The notes under the pieces are model-generated. The model was not told the origin of the DNA and searched no databases. It saw nothing but the letters and a program-made list of their open reading frames with translations. 64,000 nt of DNA, from NCBI GenBank assembly GCA_019973155.2, contig BPQB01000013.1:248001-312000 (forward strand), written 5' to 3'. The position numbers and the translations under genes are program-made. The DNA comes from Phanerochaete sordida (taxonomy: Eukaryota; Basidiomycota; Agaricomycetes; Polyporales; Phanerochaetaceae). Below, in pieces: positions 11,334 through 22,654 of the stretch; the first letter of the stretch is position 1; the number at the start of each line of letters is the position of its first letter.

Positions 11334-13993
11334 TCAAAAGATGGACAGTACGACTTCTACACTCACCAAGCGATTGATAGCCAGCCCGACGTCGATAGCC
11401 CTCGGTTTAGCAAGGAACGGATCGAGCCTGCCGTCCTCCATGACGCAGTCGAGCCCGCGCTCGTCGATCTCGCGGCTCAAAACGCGCGTCGCCTTCCGGA
11501 GCGTCGTCCACTGCTTTACGCGGCCGCCGTGCGTGCCCTCGGCCCGAGCCTCGTCAGCGGATGCGGCCGAGTCGCCTGAGTCGCCGGCCTCGCGCTGCAG
11601 CGCGTGCAGGAGCTCGTGGTTCTGCACGATGCCGGCGAGCGCCTTGAGCGCGCTCGCGACGGCGCGCGTCTGGCTCGCGGAGACGAGCTGCGAGAGGGCG
11701 CGCAGGTCGAGGGTCTCCTGCGCGTGCGCCGCTGCGTGCGCGACGTCAACGACGCCGAGCCGGCGCACGGCGAGCTTCGCGTGCTCGGGCAGGCTCGGCA
11801 GGTGGATGTGGCGCGGCTGCACGCGGGGGAAGGATGCCTCTGCGGGCGGGGGCGCGGTTAGCTTGGGAGGGCTGTGGGGCGTAGAGGGCTCACTTTCGTG
11901 TTGGGTGACTGTGGATGGGATCTCTGCGGCGATTTTGCGAGCCGTTTCGGTGATGTCGTAACAGAGGTAGTCACGCATCTCGAGCACAAGGTCGGCTACG
12001 TCGCAGTAGTCGCCTGAGTGAGACGCAAACGCTCAGCTATCGGCCGTGTCTGCAAGATGATAGGGAACGTAGCAGCTCACCACAACCACCGATAACCAGA
12101 ATCGACGAGACACCGGTGTCACGAAGCATAGCTCGGATCTGTGACCGAGGAGAGAGGCATCGGTCAGCGCCGCCGAGCCGAGCGCCATATAGTAGCCACG
12201 CACATTGTATATCAGCGGCACGATAGGGTCCGACTTGACGAGCCTCTGCATTCTCGTGTCGCGGATCAGGAAGTTTGTCGCGCATGTGTCCTCGTCGAAG
12301 AGCAAGGTGTCCGCTCCAAGCTCCAGGGCCTCGACCACGCTGGCCGCCATGCTGGTGCTGCCGCTGGCGTCTTCCGTGCGGAACGAGTCCGTCGTCACTT
12401 TGTCTGTGCCAGGGAGCTGGCCGATGAAGGGCGAGATGTCGACGTTGCGTATGGAGCGTCCGTCTTCGCTCTGCAGCGACACGATCTTCTCCGATGTGAC
12501 GACGAATTCGCGGCCGTCTGTACCAATAGGACGGTCGCCTCAGCAAGCTGTCACGTTGTATGCAGTCGTAACGCTTACTTCCAGGAACGTGGTTGTAGCA
12601 TCCGTGTGCCAAGGCGTCGAGCAGCGTAGACTTCCCATGGAAGCCACCGCCGGCGATCATTGTAACGCCCTTCGGAATAGCCATGCCCTCTACCCTGCCT
12701 CGATGTGGGAGGTTAAACCGACGTAAGAGGGACTGTGGCGACTGAAAGGGCACGACTGAATTGTTGGAGGAGGTGAGAGGGAGGTCAGAAACCCCTGACG
12801 CGCGAGGCAGGATAGCGCCATTGATGACGAAGGCAACATAGCCTGCCAGCCGAAGTATGAGTACCTTGAACAATTGATGGGGCGTTGGAGGTCTACCTGC
12901 AGATCGCGCCTGGTCCCGCAAGGACTCCTGGTCCTCGATGCAGTCGACAAAGTCTTGAAGCTGGGCCGAAGCATGACTTTGATACAACAACTCCCTCTCC
13001 AGGCTCGGCACTTGCTTCTGGAATATATCGGCGGCAGCGTGTCCAAGTATCGTTCTGCCTGAAGCCGGCAGACTGATCGTGAAACGAGCCTCTATACCAT
13101 CGTTGTCTAGAACCACGGAAGAGCGCTGGAGGACCTGCTGTCCAGGTTTATCGATCGAGATGTCGCCCCCTTTTGCTGAGGACCAGCTCGAAGAGGACGA
13201 CGAAGTGGGAAGGATTGGCGACAGTTTCGAGATGGTCGAGTATAGTGCTCGTGCAATGAAGTCGCACAGCGCAGTCGTCCTGGCATAATATGAGCAAGTT
13301 TGAATAGAGCTGTAGTTTGGGAAGACAAAGTCAAGCAGGCAAGGGTGGTACGGACCGTATGGGATTGTCGTAGAGTGCAGGAGGGAATCCCGCAGCGGCG
13401 TGGGGAATACGTAAGCGAAACTTGCTAGGTGGCGCAAAAGGATCGCTTTGGATGTGCTCTACATGCAACATACTATCGCTCAGGCGCCAGAGTCCTGGGA
13501 AGAGATCAAATTCGAAGTCTGCTACGCGCAGTAGACTGGGGAACATACCTTGTATATCACGGTAGGCGGGATAGCTCTTTGCGTTCAGATTGCGCAGCAG
13601 TTCAACGAGCTGATTGATAGAGCCTTTAGAATTTAGAGAAGTTATGGCGGGTAAGTCGAGGGCTGCGACTGTGAGGCTATCATCTCACCTTCGCGTCTGC
13701 GCTTTTGACCTCTGGGCGGGCTAGAACGTCGCTCTGACAGCCCTGGATAAGATTGGGGAGGTACATTCGGTATACAACGCCCTTACCAGCATCACGAAAT
13801 TCAGATGAGTTCCCATCGGCCGCATCCCTTGGGGACCCTACCCTGTGACTGGCGTGGGCACGGGCGGAGGACTGTCCTCCGCCATGGCCTCTGCTGCGTC
13901 CGCCGCCGTAGAGGTTCTTGAAGTATTGACCTCTGCCTGTAGAGTTTCAGTTCGCCTGCACATTTTCTTGAATTCTCGAGGCGAACCTGACAT
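11334..13993 (-). CDS. Predicted ATPase of the ABC class (PF09818 type)
   Basis: Nine exons read right to left: 13993-13987, 13936-13689, 13609-13549, 13518-13356, 13279-12897, 12842-12579, 12517-12204, 12138-12081 and 12013-11334, for 725 residues. The first coding exon is only 7 bases (ATGTCAG) and gives MSGRGQYFKNLYGGGRS. The N-domain has HIQSDPFAPPS and GAILPRASG. The P-loop is GGGFHGKSTLLDAL. It is followed by HVPGNGREFVVT, SAEDGRS-like SEDGRS, VDISPFI, an acidic Walker-B-like LLFDEDTCATNF, and VIGGCGDYCDVAD. These blocks define the soluble family that includes trypanosome MRB1590; no membrane segments are present. The role in fungi is unknown. A palindromic TGACGTCA lies ~107 bases upstream of the start. 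The 54-base intron at 12896-12843 keeps frame, so it was accepted from family alignment only. Confidence 0.82.
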
Positions 13994-14099
13994 CGGAACC
14001 CAAAGGCGAGGGCGGTCCCGGAGGTGGTTCGAGAGCAAACCGCGACGGCTGCCTAATCAGGCTGCGGCGGCTGTTGCCGGGGGATCATTCGAAGTCGCG

Positions 14100-14107
14100 T
14101 GACGTCA
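14100..14107. promoter_or_regulatory. ATF/CREB palindrome upstream of the ABC-class ATPase
   Basis: A perfect TGACGTCA lies ~107 bases before the minus-strand start at 13993. This is the consensus site for bZIP factors of the ATF/CREB type. Binding is inferred. Confidence 0.4.
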
Positions 14108-14274
14108 CTTCGTCGTTGCTGCCCGGACGCGACGCCTGGCACAGAAAAGAGAGCACGAAATATACAGAAAGTCCGCAAATATTATTGTTACACGAGAGTT
14201 CCATGCGATCCAAGGAGCAGTATCTTATACAGTCTTTGATTTGGTGACAGTCCCTATTTCGACCAGGCTCTTTG

Positions 14275-14857
14275 CTAGGCAGAGGTCGTAGGCGACTGGA
14301 ACAGCGACGAGTCGCCGTCCAGACGCAGTGCGCTAATCCGCTGCAGACCACCTTGCTCCCGCACCCTGAAGAAGAACAACGTCAGAGCCAGAGCCGCAAG
14401 CGTGAGGCGGGGAGAACATACGATGCAGCAGCAGAGACCTCCACTTGGTCATCGCCTTCCTTGGCCGCGAAGAGCATCTTCGTCGCAGTCTGCGAACACC
14501 AGCTGCGGTCAGCCCAGCCCCCTCGCGCACCTCCCACAGCCAACGCACCTGGTACCCCTCCGCACCCTGCGCCTCGCCCGTCTGCACCTGGCCCGCGTTG
14601 ATCTTCTTCTGCAGCGCGAGCAGGCCCTGCTTGAGGCCGTCCTTGTCGACCGCCGCGCCCGCGAGCACGCCCGTGACGTCGTCCGTGCACATGTTCGCGA
14701 AGCGCGTGCTGAAGAGGTCGATGGGCCCCGGGCCCATGCGCAGCTGCAGCCCCGGGATCTTCGGCTGCGTGAAGTGGATGTACGGCGACTTGAGCAGCTC
14801 GGTAAGCTTCTCGGTGAGCCATTCGGGGGTCGCGGGCTGGCTGGCTTGGGAGGACAT
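14275..14857 (-). CDS. Conserved-looking small protein, function unknown
   Basis: Three exons (14857-14531, 14489-14422, 14365-14275) give 161 residues in a continuous phase. The start was chosen at MSSQASQPATPEW, because the frame upstream is low in coding character. Visible features are a helical N-terminus (WLTEKLTELL), a FTQPKIPGLQLRMGPGPIDLF segment broken by prolines, then alternating strand-like stretches and an MCTDDVTGVLAG block. The size, the early helix and the curved-strand pattern suggest an NTF2/SnoaL-like fold, but this is only a guess. There is no signal peptide or membrane segment. It lies between the ABC-class ATPase and MCC-alpha genes, all on the minus strand, with separate promoters. 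Confidence 0.65.
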
Positions 14858-15207
14858 GATGGTTCTGGACAGGCAGAGAGAAGAGGGTGGCGTGGTTTGA
14901 GCGAGTAGGGCAGGCTGAGAGAGACAAATGGGCAGTGACGAGAGGGTCTGAGGTATGTGTAGGCTGGAGAGAAGAGCTAGTCCGCGTAGCAGCTGCATAA
15001 GTACTCCCGGCTCCTAGCGCCCGCAGGTTCCGTGCATATCATACGCAGTCGACGTTTGGAGCACAGATGATCAGGGCGGACTGGACTCGGCTACGAAGCC
15101 TAGAACTATGTGCATATGACAGTATGTTACTTGATCGCTACTCATACAGGCTCAGATTCATGTCCCCCGACCTCCAAAGATCCTCAGACACGGCCGAGCC
15201 CCGGTCT
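14858..15207. other. Spacer between the small unknown gene and MCC-alpha
   Basis: It contains the leader and promoter of the 14857 start and the 3' end of the MCC-alpha gene. No further gene is seen. Confidence 0.4.
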
Positions 15208-18186
15208 CTACTTCGCCTCCTCCTCAAAGTCGACGAGCACCTTGCCCTCGGGCACCATCTCGCCCTTCGCACACCCCACGCTGCGGACGACGCCGCTCTT
15301 GCGCGCGCGCAGCACCGTCTCGGTCTTCATGCTCTCCAGCACGACGACCGGGTCGCCCTTCTCGACCGCCTGCCCGACCCGCACCTTCACCTCGACGACG
15401 ACGCTCGGCATCGGCGCCTTGAGCGTCGCGCCGCCGGCCGACGCGCTGAGCACGTCGCTCCCGAGCGACACGAGCCAGCCCGGCGCCGGCAGCACGAGCG
15501 TCGTCTTCCGGCCTGCGCCGTCCGCGGCGAAGACGTGCAGGCGCTCGTTCGCGTTCGGCGCGCGCGACGCGGGCAGCGACGCCGGCGGCGGCTGCGAGAC
15601 GATCGTCGTGCGCAGCGACTTGGACGCGAGCGTCGACGAGAGCGTCGTTGGCGAGAGCAGCTGCGCCCTCACGTCGTTGTACACCGTCTCGCCGTGGCGC
15701 GTCTGGACGCTGACGTCGAAGAGGCCGCCGCTGAGGCTCTTGACGTGGACGACGATGCGCTCGGGGTCCTTTGCTTCAGCTTCGCCTTCTGTGCCCTCGG
15801 CAGCATCCTCAGCATTCTCGAAGACGATCGTGCGGTTGTACACGTCCCCTCCGAAGCGTCGAGAAACAAGGCTCGTCCACGGTGAGCTCAGGGCGCTTGG
15901 AGTTGACACGGGGTGGTCTCGCAGGACTACGAAGAGCGCAGCCTGCGCCAGGACCTCCGGCGACGGCTCAGTTGTCGTTGGGAAGAGGCTGTCGTAGTGT
16001 TTCTGATGACAGGCACTCATGAGCTTTATCTCGTCATGGAAGGGCGGAGCGACAAACCTTGATGAACCCAGTCTCGACGTCGCCCTTCTCAAAGCTCTCG
16101 TGGCCAGCCAGAGCCCTCAGGAACTCGACGTTTGTGTTGACACCGACGACCTTGTACTCTTCCAGGGCCTTGCGCAGGACGCGCAGAGCCTCGTTACGGG
16201 TCGAAGCGTGGACTACGAGCTTGGCGATCATGGGGTCGTAGAACACCCCAATCGTGCCTGGGGCGGTGAAACCCTGCTCGAGACGCAGGCTCGGCGCAAT
16301 TGCTGGGCTGGGGATGTGCACCGTACGAGACAGGGCTTCGGTGGTGGTAGATGTGGCAGCCGTTTCGACGGACTCGACTGGCGGTAATGACGGTGCAAAG
16401 ATGTGCGTCGGCTCTGGCGTGGAGAGGTGCACGACGTCGCCGGAATCGGGAAGGAAGTCCCTGCGAGGGTTCTCTGCGTATATGCGCGCCTCGAAAGCAT
16501 GTCCGACCAGCGGGATTTGAGACTGCTTGAGAGGCAGCGGGTTTCCGGCTGCTACCTCGAGCTGCCATTCGACCAAGTCCAGGCCGGTAATCATCTCGGT
16601 AACAGGGTGTTCGACTTGAAGACGCGTGTTCCTATACAAGTAGCGTCAGCAACTTTGCGATGCGTGCACGCTTGAAGGCTGCAGCTCACATCTCCATGAA
16701 GTAGAACTCTCCAGAATCGCAGTCGAAGATGAACTCGACCGTTCCAGCGCCCCGGTAGCCGACGGCGCGAGCAGCCTCTACCGCCTTCTCGCCAAGCCTG
16801 CCCCGAACCTCCTCGCTGAGACCAGGTGCTGGCGCCTCCTCGATGATCTTCTGGTTCCTGCGTTGTACACTGCAGTCGCGTTCCCACAGGCATACAGTGT
16901 TGCCGAGCGTGTCCGAGAAGATCTGCACTTCGACATGTCGAGGAGTGGTGATGTACTTCTCCACAAGCACCTCCGGCGACGAGAACGACTTCAGCGACTC
17001 TCGTTGCGCAGACTCGAGAGCTGAGTGGAACTCGTCTGCTGAGAAGACGGTACGCATCCCCTTGCCACCACCACCGTGGACAGCTTTGATGAGAACAGGG
17101 AAGCCTATAGAAGAGGATCTTCAGCCAACGGCTAGTAGACATACACGGCATCTACAAACCTATCTTCTTGGCTTGCTCAAGCAAGAAATCGGGGTCTTGG
17201 TTTTTGCCATGGTATCCGGGAACGACGGGTACACTGGCGTTCTCCATGATCTTCTTAGATTCACTGAACGAACACAGTCAAGAGCTGCGATTGACGGTCT
17301 ACTCCAAAATTTCGTACCTCTTAGAACCCATGCTGACGATGGCGTTGGCAGGAGGTCCAATAAAGACGATTCCTTCCTGAGCGAGCAGCTCCGCGAATTT
17401 CGCGTTCTCGCTCAGGAAACCATAGCCTGGGTGCACGGCCTGGGTCCTGAATGTCAGGACTGGCCTATGGGAGGGAATTATGTCTATACCTGAGCCCCGC
17501 TACGTTTGCATATCTCTACAATCTTGTCCCCCCGGAGCTGTGAGACACAGCCTCAGTCAGAAGCTCGTGAAGCACGAATAGCTCTGCCTGGACGCACATA
17601 GCTGTCTGCAGAAGGCGCGGGTCCGATGCAGTACGCCTCGTCAGCCTACTTTATAGATTCAGTAAACTCTCCCGGCGACAAAATGAGCGGACCATACCAG
17701 TTGAACGTGCATGGAGTCCGCGTCGACTTCGGAGTAGACTGCAACCGTCTTGATACCAAGTTTCTTCGCTGTGCGAATTACGCGGCACGCAATCTCTCCT
17801 CTATTAATGTCAAGTGAGAGGGCGATTCTTGCGCAGATAGAGTACTTGCTAACGCACCGGTTCGCGATTAGAATCTTGTCAAAGTGGGCGTTTCGCACGG
17901 AGAGCGAGTCTAGCTCAAAAGTCAGCCTCCAGCGATCGTGCTGACAGCAAAAGCACGTACCAGCAACAGTAGCAAATCCCTTTGCTCCGCGAATGTCGTG
18001 TCCCGCAAGCCTCGGCACGCTAGTCGACGCCGCAGACAGCGCGCGCAGGCCCGAGGCATTACGTCGGTGCACGCTCACGACGCCGGCAGGGCGGCCGTGC
18101 ACGCGTCCGGCAGCCTGGGAGGCCGCGGCGGCGGTGGTGGAGGCGAGGCGGGGGAGAGGGCGGGCTGCCGCTGTGCGCTGCAACAT
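15208..18186 (-). CDS. mccA: Methylcrotonoyl-CoA carboxylase alpha (biotin) subunit
   Basis: Mitochondrial enzyme of leucine breakdown: ATP-dependent carboxylation of biotin, then transfer to 3-methylcrotonyl-CoA. Ten exons: 18186-17961, 17909-17858, 17800-17698, 17645-17598, 17537-17490, 17439-17318, 17263-17160, 17104-16690, 16631-16058 and 16002-15208; 828 residues. The N-terminus ([16 protein letters not shown]) is Arg/Ala/Ser-rich, as expected of a mitochondrial presequence. The biotin carboxylase domain starts at [17 protein letters not shown] and includes [10 protein letters not shown], the ATP-binding [28 protein letters not shown] and [13 protein letters not shown]. The C-terminal biotinyl domain has [12 protein letters not shown] and ESMKTE; the Lys in MKT is the biotin site. 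This acyl-CoA carboxylase form lacks a transcarboxylase domain, so a separate beta subunit is expected elsewhere. It could be a propionyl-CoA carboxylase alpha chain, but fungal context favours MCC. Confidence 0.93.
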
Positions 18187-18593
18187 GGTGTGAGGGGAGA
18201 GGTGGGCAGAGGCGACGGGGACCTGCGCTGGCTTTGCGCCCTCGCGAAATGCGGGGAAGGGCAAGCGCCGGTCGGATCTCGGATGCGCTTGATCCGGCGT
18301 CTACTGCTGCATCCTATGACCGCCCCCGCATCTGCACCCTGCTCGTCGACGTGACTGACGAGCCTGTGCTGGCTGAAATAGGCTCAAAAGACCCTCGCAG
18401 CCAGTCTTCAATAGTAGTATGGCACAGCCAAAACTACGAGTCCTTCATGGTAACCACAAAGCTCATTAAATCCATTATGATTTGAGTCGTTCGCAATCAT
18501 AGTCTACGGTAGACAATATATATCCTAAGGTAGAAGTCCATATCGAGATGAAGGAGTGTCTGTCAAAAGAGAGAAGAAGTATCACAGCCCGTG
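18187..18593. other. MCC-alpha promoter and 3' flank of the BTB gene
   Basis: No gene is visible. The region upstream of 18186 is the probable MCC-alpha promoter, and the AT-richer part near 18480-18560 is the 3' flank of the next gene. Confidence 0.4.
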
Positions 18594-19648
18594 TTAATCG
18601 ACATCGCAATCAAAGTAGTCTTCCAGCTTCCCGAGGATCTGGATTCGCCGCTGCTCGATGAAATACTTGAGCTTGTCCACGCAGCGCGTGCACAGCGGTG
18701 CCGTCGCCATTGCGGGTATAGCTCCCTCGACCCACTCGTCGGGCGGCTGGAGCGGATCCGCGTCGAACGTCCAGAGGTTCGAGTGCCGGCGCGCGGCGAG
18801 GGACTTGCGGTTCGTCGTGCACGCGACGTTGTGCCAGTCGCACGGGTACGCGTGCCACGCCCACGCGACGTCCTCCATGATCTGCAGCTTCGTCTTCGCG
18901 AGGCGCGCGCGCGCGTCAACGCAGCGCACGACGTCCTCGGGCGCGAGCCGCGCGGTGCCGCCGCACGGCGTCCGCGCGCCCTCGACGAGCAGCCGCGTGC
19001 GCAGCTGCGTGCAGCGGTACAGCGCGCGCAGGTGCAGCGTGTCCAGCCCCAGCTCCCGCGTCAGGTTCGCCATCGAGATGAACGCCGACGGCTCGTACAC
19101 CATCGGCGGCTCCTGGGCTTCGGCGTCCCAGAGGCGGGTGTCCCCAGGGAGCGCGAGCTCTAGGTGGCGCAGGGCCTCGGCGCGCAGGTCCTCGATCTCG
19201 TACTTCTATCCGAGACGGAGAAGTGACTGGATGAGATAGTACGAGGGCTTCTCACGCTCTCGTCTGAAGAATCTGAAAGGGTCTCCGTGAGTATACAGCC
19301 CTGCCTTCTCGGTGAGAAGAGAACCAACCTGGCGCCGTTGTATATGATGTCTAGGAGATCGGCGAGTTCGTGTGGCGAGTCGTGCAGCCTGACGAGCGGC
19401 ACGCCGTCCATCTGCTCGTCCACGGACTCTGACGGCTGTGAGAGCTCGAACAGATCCTTGAACACGATGGAGTGCCGGCCCAGCAGGCTGCGGTGCACCT
19501 TGAACGCCACGTTGTCTGCCAGTAGTACGATGTTGCCGTCGTCGAACCAGAGGTGCTGATGCCGATCCGGTCCTGCGTACTCGTCGCGACACCGCTTCTT
19601 GACGCAAGGCGACTCCATGGCTGAGAGTGGCTCAGAGTTGCTCATCAT
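18594..19648 (-). pseudogene. BTB/POZ-domain protein interrupted by an in-frame stop
   Basis: Exon 1 (19648-19329) encodes a BTB/POZ N-terminus: HLWFDDGNIVLLADNVAFKV, then HRSLLGRHSIVFKDLF and PHELADLLDIIYNG. An intron of 56 bases leads to exon 2 at 19272. There the family motif usually ending in RL-x-x-KYEI reads SLLRLG, TAG, KYEIEDLRAEALRHLELA; the stop is bases 19208-19206. The same frame stays open without another stop to TGA at 18594, and the downstream part is typical of the family (helical, then CxxC-type LCTRCVDKLKYFIEQR). No GT donor allows the stop to be spliced out in frame. The simplest readings are a nonsense mutation of a sense codon such as TCG, or a sequencing error. Basidiomycetes carry large BTB families in which decayed copies are common. 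Intact, it would be a substrate adaptor or protein-interaction protein. Confidence 0.7.
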
Positions 19649-19910
19649 GATCAGTGGGCAAGGAGGAGCCAGCACACAAGACGCAAGGCACGCCCGCGAA
19701 CGAAACTGGGTTTGTTCTTTCCCGATTTGGGGTTATCGTTCACTATTTCCCCTTAAACCCGCAAGCCAGCGTGGATCTTTGAACTGTACCACCATCCGCC
19801 CCCTCGCTGGTGACATATGTCGACAGGAATTCCAGGTTCTATATAATACATGCAGCGTATCTGGTGAAAGTCTTTCGATGCGGCTGGCCGACAGTCGTCC
19901 TAGTCATTTA

Positions 19911-21069
19911 TCAGGGATTCTTCAAAAGCCACCCGCCTTCGACGGGGATCGTCTGCGGCTGGGGTCAGTGAAAATCTTCGTTCATCACTTGTCCCTAAAC
20001 TGACCTGTCCCCATAGGTACTGGTTGCACGCAATATACAGCGCGGTCTGGGCCATGTCTCTCTCAGAGCCGGCGCGGTTGGCCGGGATGCCGTTCCTCCT
20101 GCCATACTCCTCCCCACCCTCAATTACAGACTTGTTCTGCCCGTCCTTGCCATCCGCTGCAGCGCATGTCAGCGTTATCGCTTTGCGCCGCGTATGTCCG
20201 CCACGTACTCGTCATCTGGCTCGGAAAGATGCCCGGCGCGATCGAGTTGACGCGGAGCCCGACGCCCGCCTGGCTGAACTCCTGCGCGAGCAGGTTCGTG
20301 AGCTGGATCACGGCCGCCTTCGACACGTTGTAGTTGAAGTGGTGCTGCGTGCTGCGCGTGATGCCGGACATGCTCGCGATGTTGATCACGCACGGCGCGT
20401 GCCCCGGGCGCCGCGCCGCCGCGAGCGCAGGCAGGAACGCGACGCTCGTGAAGAAGTGCCTGGCGCGTGTCAGCGCGCGGCCTCCACAACCACGCACACG
20501 ACGCACCCGATGACGTTCGTGCGGAACGTCGCCTCCCAGTCCTCCCAGCGCTCGCCCCAGAGCGCGTCGCGCAGCGCGCGCGCGCCCTCGCGCCCCCTCT
20601 CCGTGTCGCTGTGCCCGCGGCTCACGCCCGCATTGTTCACGAGCACGTCGAGGCGGCCCTCGCGCTCGAGGACCTCGTCCGCGAGCGCCTGGATGGACGC
20701 CTTGTCCGTGATGTCCGCGACGAGCGGCACGAGCGCGCCCTGCGGGTGCGCGAGCGCGGCGCCCCACGTCTCCGCCGCGGTCGCGAGCACGCCCGGGCGC
20801 CGCCCGGTGATGTACACGCGCGCGCCGTTGTTCGCGAAGGCCTGCGCGATCATGAGCCCGATGCCCGTCGCGCCGCCCGTCACGACGACGGACCAGCCCG
20901 CGACGTCGAAGAGGCGGCGGACCGCGAAGTCGGCGTTGGCTGTGATTGTATGCGCGTAAGGTCTGCGCAAGTGTCAGAGAGTAGTGTACTGACCAGTCCT
21001 CAACAGCTCGCGCTCCTCGATGTGAGGTCCTGTCTTCGGCGCCGTCGTCATCTCGTCGAGGGCCGCCAT
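19911..21069 (-). CDS. Short-chain dehydrogenase/reductase, tandem copy 1
   Basis: Five exons (21069-20994, 20939-20507, 20459-20209, 20156-20005, 19952-19911), 317 residues. NAD(P)-binding Rossmann motif VTGGATGIG, the NNAG motif, a catalytic Ser region (IASMSGI) and the YxxxK pair (FNYNVSKAA) are all present, so it should be an active classical SDR. The closest general match in memory is fungal RhlG-like 3-oxoacyl reductases, but the substrate cannot be read from sequence. The 25-residue first exon (MAALDEMTTAPK) has no counterpart in the neighbouring copy. Its junction was fixed by phase: only the acceptor ending ATCACAG gives the conserved frame. Three introns sit at the same positions as in copy 2, showing a tandem duplication. 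This copy is noticeably more GC-rich at third positions. Confidence 0.85.
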
Positions 21070-21492
21070 CTTGCGGTCGACGTCGTGGGACCTTGAGGTC
21101 GTCGTAGAAGACTGCGTCGTAACACTCCTAATTCCCCCAGTTATTCTATGGCAGCCTCCTGCGCGGTACAAAGCTCTGATGAGCATGGTGAGCCTGCCGT
21201 GGTGTAAGGATGCTCAGGGTACGGGTCAAGCAGGTCGCAAGACAAGTGGTCCGAATTTCATTCTGATTCGACCGCAGATCGATCTCCTTCTCGAGAAGCT
21301 CAGAATGGCTCTTCGACGTTGGCACCTGCCTTGGGCGAGCCCGGCTAGCAAGTACTACTGCTGGGGGCGTCGCAAATAGGTTGACTCCACAATCCACAGG
21401 AGTGTTCCAACGTTCCTGATTCAGGAGTATATGCAGGTTTGCTATTGTACAACAGGACCAGCCGTTCACTTTCCCAGAAATCTGTATGTGAT
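21070..21492. other. Spacer between the two tandem SDR genes
   Basis: Promoter region of SDR copy 1 and 3' flank of copy 2. No additional gene. Confidence 0.4.
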
Positions 21493-22548
21493 TTATGGGT
21501 TCTTCAACAAATATCCTCCGTCCACGGCGATGGTCTAGAACTTGGATTGAGGGATGCACAAAGGAACGGAAAGCTATCTCTGCTTACCTGACCGTAGAGA
21601 TATTGGTTGCACGCGACGTACAGCGCGGTCTGGGCCATGTCTATGTCGGAACCCGGACGATTGGCAGGGATGCCCTTCTTCTCGCCATAGTCGTCTCCGG
21701 TCGGGATCTGAGACTTGTTCTGCTCATCCTTGTCGCCAGCTGTAGTTATGGTATTAGCAAAACCGATCCCCTCCGAGGTGCAACATGAGCAAACGACTTA
21801 CTTGTCATCTGGCTGGGAAAGATGCCCGGTGCGATGGAGTTGACGCGAACCTTCACTCCGGGCTGGCTGAAGACCTGTGCGAGCAGGTTGTTCAGTTGGA
21901 TCGTCGCAGCCTTGGACGTGTTATAGTTGAAGTGGTGCTGGGTCGAGTGTACAATGCCGGAGATCGAGGAAATGTTGATGATGCACGACGTGAAGTCCGC
22001 GCGGTTTGCGGCAGAGAGTAGAGGGAGGAACGCGACCGACGTGAAGAAATATCTGAAGGTCTATCAGTCAGAATCGCGAAAGACAAAGGCGCATATACCC
22101 ACCCAATCACGTTGGTTCTGAAGATCTGCTCCCAGTCTTCCCACTTCTCCTTCCAGAGCTCGGCTTTGAGAGCTTCCGCGCTCTCTTGGCCCTTCTCGAC
22201 GGCGCTCGTCCCAAGACTGATACCGGCATTGTTGACGAGAACGTCCACCTTCTTCTCCTTGCTACCGACCTCTCGCACGAGGGTCTCGATCGACTCCTTG
22301 TCCGTGATGTCGGCGGTGAGCGGGATGAGCTGGCCCTTGGGATGCTCGAGGTTCTTGCCCCAGGTCTTGACTGCGTTCTCGAGGACCTCCGCGCGGCGAC
22401 CGACGATGTAAACGCGCGCGCCGTTGTTGGCAAAGGCCTGGGCTATCATGAGGCCAATGCCCGTCGCGCCGCCGGTGACGACGACGCTCCAGCCCTCGAC
22501 GTTGAAGAGGCCGGTGGTCTTGAACTCGGAGTTTCCTGACGACTGCAT
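21493..22548 (-). CDS. Short-chain dehydrogenase/reductase, tandem copy 2
   Basis: Four exons (22548-22103, 22052-21802, 21739-21588, 21534-21493), 296 residues. It has the Rossmann motif VTGGATGIG, NNAG, the serine region (NISSISGI) and FNYNTSKAA giving YxxxK. The protein ends GGYLLKNP, as copy 1 ends GGWLLKNP. Cofactor preference is likely NADP(H), judging from Arg residues after the second strand (VGRRAEVL). Exon joints after NVIG, after PSQMT and after YGQ match copy 1. The start is the first ATG of the frame and gives a short N-terminus directly before the Rossmann fold. A TGACGTCA palindrome lies ~100 bases upstream. Substrate unknown. Confidence 0.87.
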
Positions 22549-22646
22549 GGCGGGCAGGCGAGAGCGGCGAGCGACCCTTGACCGCCATTTCAGCCGTCTG
22601 TGACTGGACAGGACTTCCGTCGACGTCTTGGGGAGGATGTGGCAGT

Positions 22647-22654
22647 TGACGTCA
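22647..22654. promoter_or_regulatory. ATF/CREB palindrome upstream of SDR copy 2
   Basis: A perfect TGACGTCA lies ~100 bases before the start at 22548. It is the same octamer, at a similar distance, as upstream of the ABC-class ATPase. Confidence 0.35.

Noticed and set aside
12843..12896. Coding status of an in-frame 54-base segment in the ABC-class ATPase
   Set aside because: It has good splice borders and interrupts a conserved block (RSA-GYVAFVINGA), so I treat it as an intron rather than an insertion.
20120..20767. Long Arg/Ala-rich frames overlapping the SDR and other GC-rich genes
   Set aside because: Shadow frames caused by high third-position GC in the real gene.
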